Below are positions 5,731 through 7,490 of a stretch of 7,490 bases of DNA, piece by piece. The stretch covers positions 1 to 7,490 of the forward strand of contig JAEZNC010000030.1 in NCBI GenBank assembly GCA_023441905.1. The letters are read 5' to 3'. The first letter of the stretch is position 1. Each line of letters starts with the position of its first letter. The position numbers were made by a program, and so were the translations under genes. Below the pieces are notes generated by a model. The model searched no databases. It was given only the letters and a program-made list of their open reading frames with translations, and was not told the origin of the DNA. This DNA is from Bacillota bacterium (GTDB lineage Bacteria > Bacillota > Clostridia > Christensenellales > SZUA-584).

Positions 5731-6894
5731 TTACTCCTCCAGATAGACGACTTCTCCTATATCCTCATGTGTCTGAACGTAAACCGTCGCTGTCAGCACC
5801 CCATCCTGTTCTTCAAACACCGTTTCATGCCCCACAACCTCCGCGTTTTGCGGAATCAACCCCTGCGCGCTATAGAACGCGCTCTCTTCAAGCGATGCCC
5901 TGAGCACAGGCAAAGATTCAGGCTCTTTCCTGATGATGACCTCCCTGTGTTCAAGCCTTATAATCTTAACCGGCAAAAACAGCCCAACCACGTTGTACGC
6001 ATCCACGACGCGCGTGTCGTATTCGTCAAACGAGCAGGGCGCATCCACGGCTGAAGTGTCCGCACCGATGGCTATCACGCGCTGCGTCTGCGTCTGCCCC
6101 GTCGGCACCCGCGTTTCCTTCATCACCGGCGCACTCGCCTTCGCCTGATACCATACGCTGCCGATTACGTCTCCGCGCGCCGCCACCATCAAGCGCGTCA
6201 GCCCTTCGTCCCAGATGAGGCCCGATATCAGCGTATCGCCCTTGCGTACCGTCTGCCCCTTGGCCACCGCTGCCCGCCCGTTCAAGGCCGTGATGCTTTC
6301 AATCAACGCGTCCTTGGCTGCCACAATGCTGCAGGGGCGCGAATTGTCAACCATTTCGGGCGCAGGGATGGCCGGCACCACTTCGATCTCGGCGACCACG
6401 CCTTTAAATTTAAGGTTCACCCACGCGAACTCATCGTGATCCACCATGAGCCGCGTTTCGATCTGCTTGATATCAAAACCGCCCTTGTACGCCCCAACAA
6501 AAACACCGAGCGACTTAAGCTCCTCCGTCAGCTTGAGTGCCTCACGTGTTTCTATACCCGTTACGCGCACATCCCATACAAAAAGCGACGCAGCCAACAC
6601 AAGAGCACCCAAAACCGCGAGCCCGATGAGCAGCGCTCTGCGTGCAAAAAACCGTTTCAAGCCAAAAGGTGCTCCGGCCTTTTTTTCTATGCAGACGCTG
6701 TATTTATCCGGTACCAGTTTTTTCAGCTTACGGTATCCGTGTGCGCTCAGCACCGCGCGCAGCACCGTATACGACACACGCTGGGCATCGTAAACCGTGA
6801 TACCGGCCTGCGCCGCGACGTTTAAGAACCTCTCCAGCGAGAGGCCTTCCACGCGTATCATAACATATCCGGCAATTAATTTCCATATTCTCAA
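5731..6894 (-). CDS. yqfD: Sporulation protein YqfD
   Basis: A 387-residue protein matching YqfD from its first residues (IAGYVMIRVEGLSLERFLN) through a basic region, one membrane helix (about 88-107, ALLIGLAVLGALVLAASLFV) and a long C-terminal part that is probably outside the cytoplasm. It includes a FKGVVAEIEVV-type segment and a repeated beta-rich region. YqfD is a mother-cell sporulation protein of the sigma-E programme in Bacillus; its biochemical role is not known. The start is TTG at 6894, 17 nt after the yqfC stop. A GGTGG purine stretch lies about 10 nt upstream, and the next in-frame ATG (codon 12) would cut the conserved N-terminus. It abuts phoH with a 1-nt gap. Confidence 0.95.
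   Translation of the reverse strand: MRIWKLIAGYVMIRVEGLSLERFLNVAAQAGITVYDAQRVSYTVLRAVLSAHGYRKLKKLVPDKYSVCIEKKAGAPFGLKRFFARRALLIGLAVLGALVLAASLFVWDVRVTGIETREALKLTEELKSLGVFVGAYKGGFDIKQIETRLMVDHDEFAWVNLKFKGVVAEIEVVPAIPAPEMVDNSRPCSIVAAKDALIESITALNGRAAVAKGQTVRKGDTLISGLIWDEGLTRLMVAARGDVIGSVWYQAKASAPVMKETRVPTGQTQTQRVIAIGADTSAVDAPCSFDEYDTRVVDAYNVVGLFLPVKIIRLEHREVIIRKEPESLPVLRASLEESAFYSAQGLIPQNAEVVGHETVFEEQDGVLTATVYVQTHEDIGEVVYLEE
5734..5740 (-). promoter_or_regulatory. Ribosome binding site fixing the TTG start of phoH
   Basis: GGAGGAG on the minus strand lies 4 nt before TTG 5729, within the final codons of yqfD. A near-perfect Shine-Dalgarno and no nearby in-frame ATG make the TTG start firm. Confidence 0.8.
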
Positions 6895-6911
6895 GGCGTG
6901 CTGCCCACCTC

Positions 6912-7190
6912 TTATCTTAAATTTTCGTACTGAACGGAACGGATATCCCCGCCGATGGCCGCGTTGTCCCTGCCGAAGCGTTCCAGATGCAAATCGGTGC
7001 CGGTTATGACGATCAGAAATGAGCCGCCGTTGATGCCCACGCGTTTATGCGTGTATTCCGCCACGCCCTTATGGTTTTCGATATACACATTTGTGTTGTC
7101 GATGACCGTCAGGCGCAAACAGCCCACCGCCTCGGGCGCGAGCTCAAACTTTTGCACAATGCTTTTTTTAATTTCACTCAATCGGCTCAA
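6912..7190 (-). CDS. yqfC: Sporulation protein YqfC (YabP/YqfC family)
   Basis: A short beta-rich protein of 92 residues from this start. It has the family hallmark YIENHKGVAEYT in the middle, then GGSFLIVITGTDLHLERFGRD and a C-terminal GDIRSVQYE-like ending. In Bacillus YqfC belongs with YqfD to the sigma-E mother-cell regulon; related YabP is needed for spore-coat or cortex functions. No in-frame ATG exists. TTG at 7208 would add six residues but has no Shine-Dalgarno, whereas TTG at 7190 has GGAG (7200-7203) with a 9-nt spacer, so 7190 is preferred. In-frame TAA codons at 7242-7250 rule out a longer protein. It heads the cluster. Confidence 0.9.
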   Translation of the reverse strand: MSRLSEIKKSIVQKFELAPEAVGCLRLTVIDNTNVYIENHKGVAEYTHKRVGINGGSFLIVITGTDLHLERFGRDNAAIGGDIRSVQYENLR

Positions 7191-7296
7191 ATGCGTTGTC
7201 TCCGGCAAATCGATTAGACTTCGTTTCTTTAAAATCCCCGATTATAATTATGCAAACGGCAATTAAAAAAGAAGACATCTGAAAATGCCTTCTCAT
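7174..7296 (-). CDS. Possible 40-codon leader ORF overlapping the yqfC start
   Basis: An ATG at 7296, with AGAGGA (7306-7311) 9 nt upstream, opens 40 codons ending in TGA at 7174-7176, which overlaps the start of yqfC in another frame. The predicted peptide starts MRRHFQMSSFLIAVCIIIG, basic and then hydrophobic, and resembles no family I know. The frame runs straight through the terminator-like hairpin at 7264-7293. That argues either against real coding or for a translation-sensitive attenuator. Low confidence. Confidence 0.18.
   Translation of the reverse strand: MRRHFQMSSFLIAVCIIIIGDFKETKSNRFAGDNAFEPIE
7200..7203 (-). promoter_or_regulatory. Ribosome binding site favouring the TTG 7190 start of yqfC
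   Basis: GGAG on the minus strand, 9 nt ahead of TTG 7190. Nothing comparable precedes the alternative TTG at 7208. Confidence 0.5.
7241..7246 (-). promoter_or_regulatory. Candidate -10 box upstream of yqfC
   Basis: TATAAT on the minus strand, about 50 nt before the yqfC start and just downstream of the terminator at 7264-7293. The -35 position (TTTTTA with a 17-nt spacer) is weak for sigma-A. The overlapping CATAATTA (7245-7252) is loosely like a sigma-E -10, which would suit a sporulation gene, but no clear sigma-E -35 is visible. Confidence 0.3.
7264..7293 (-). terminator. Rho-independent terminator (minus strand)
   Basis: Read on the minus strand, AGAAGGCAT (7293-7285) pairs with ATGTCTTCT (7278-7270) with one G-U pair and a 6-nt loop, followed by a run of six T's (7270-7265). 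It would stop transcripts arriving from the right, separating an unseen upstream gene from the yqfC cluster, or act as an attenuator in the yqfC leader. Confidence 0.6.
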
Positions 7297-7490
7297 AGTC
7301 AAAATTCCTCTTAACTTGGCCCCCTCCGACAACTGCCCTTTGGGCGGATTGGGGGCTGTTGCAATAGGTGGCCGGGGAAATAAAATCGGTCATTCGAAAT
7401 CATTACGTTTTAAAGCATTTCAATAAACAGAAACGACGGCAGCAGTTATTCTTTCCATAACCGCGACAAAAGACATTTGACGCGGCGGAC
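7297..7490. other. Region without a recognised gene
   Basis: No reading frame on either strand shows a recognisable protein. All three minus-strand frames close within 45 to 90 nt of the right edge: stops end at 7446, 7420 and 7403. At most the tail of an unseen gene is present. The only strong structure is the hairpin at 7319-7356. Confidence 0.5.
7319..7356. repeat. GC-rich imperfect hairpin
   Basis: GCCCCC (7319-7324) pairs with GGGGGC (7351-7356), TCC (7325-7327) with GGA (7346-7348), and GCCC-ttt-GGGC (7335-7345) forms the tip, with a 7-nt bulge on one side and TT on the other. No T-run follows on either strand. In style it resembles the palindromic repeats between era and recO but shares no long sequence with them. 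Confidence 0.6.

Noticed and set aside
7359..7386. Plus-strand promoter TTGCAA - 16 nt - TAAAAT
   Set aside because: The hexamers are loose, no rightward ORF follows within the window, and the -35 abuts the hairpin; not supportable alone.
7472..7482. Third partial copy of the repeat (GACATTTGACG also at 542-552 and 812-822)
   Set aside because: Only 11 bases match with no flanking similarity; too short to separate from chance.

Overview
The window carries a tightly packed minus-strand gene cluster that reads, in transcription order (right to left), yqfC - yqfD - phoH - hdiG/pgpH - ybeY - cdd - era - [about 0.5 kb of repeats] - recO (cut by the left edge). This is the conserved Firmicutes neighbourhood known from Bacillus subtilis. 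The two YqfC/YqfD sporulation proteins point to an endospore-forming Bacillota lineage. The GC-rich codon use, frequent TTG starts and abundant short palindromic 'ctccctc...gagggag' and 'ctgtcagcgaagctgactgaggg' repeats suggest a high-GC gut-type Clostridia relative. That taxonomic placement is inference; no species is named.

Layout by region: 1-260 is the N-terminal part of recO. Positions 261-873 hold no conventional gene. They contain a possible 28-codon ORF abutting recO, a diverged second copy of the last codons of era, and a mosaic of palindromic repeats that includes a 103-bp direct repeat present twice with one mismatch. Positions 874-7208 are seven genes with junctions from a 4-nt overlap to 17 nt, so they are almost certainly one transcription unit. 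Positions 7209-7490 form an upstream region with a minus-strand intrinsic terminator, a candidate -10 box downstream of it, and a strong GC-rich hairpin; no gene is recognised there.

How the genes work together: YqfC and YqfD belong to the mother-cell sporulation programme. PhoH-family ATPase, YbeY (16S rRNA 3'-end maturation and ribosome quality control) and Era (30S assembly GTPase) form a ribosome-maturation group. The 7TM-HD protein is a PgpH-type c-di-AMP phosphodiesterase, cytidine deaminase serves pyrimidine salvage, and RecO serves recombinational repair.

The least ordinary part is the era-recO junction. The sequence next to recO looks like a degenerate relic of the era 3' end, as if era once ended 2 nt before recO and a repeat-laden segment was later inserted or duplicated between them. 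I see no complete undescribed system; the other genes are standard members of known families.
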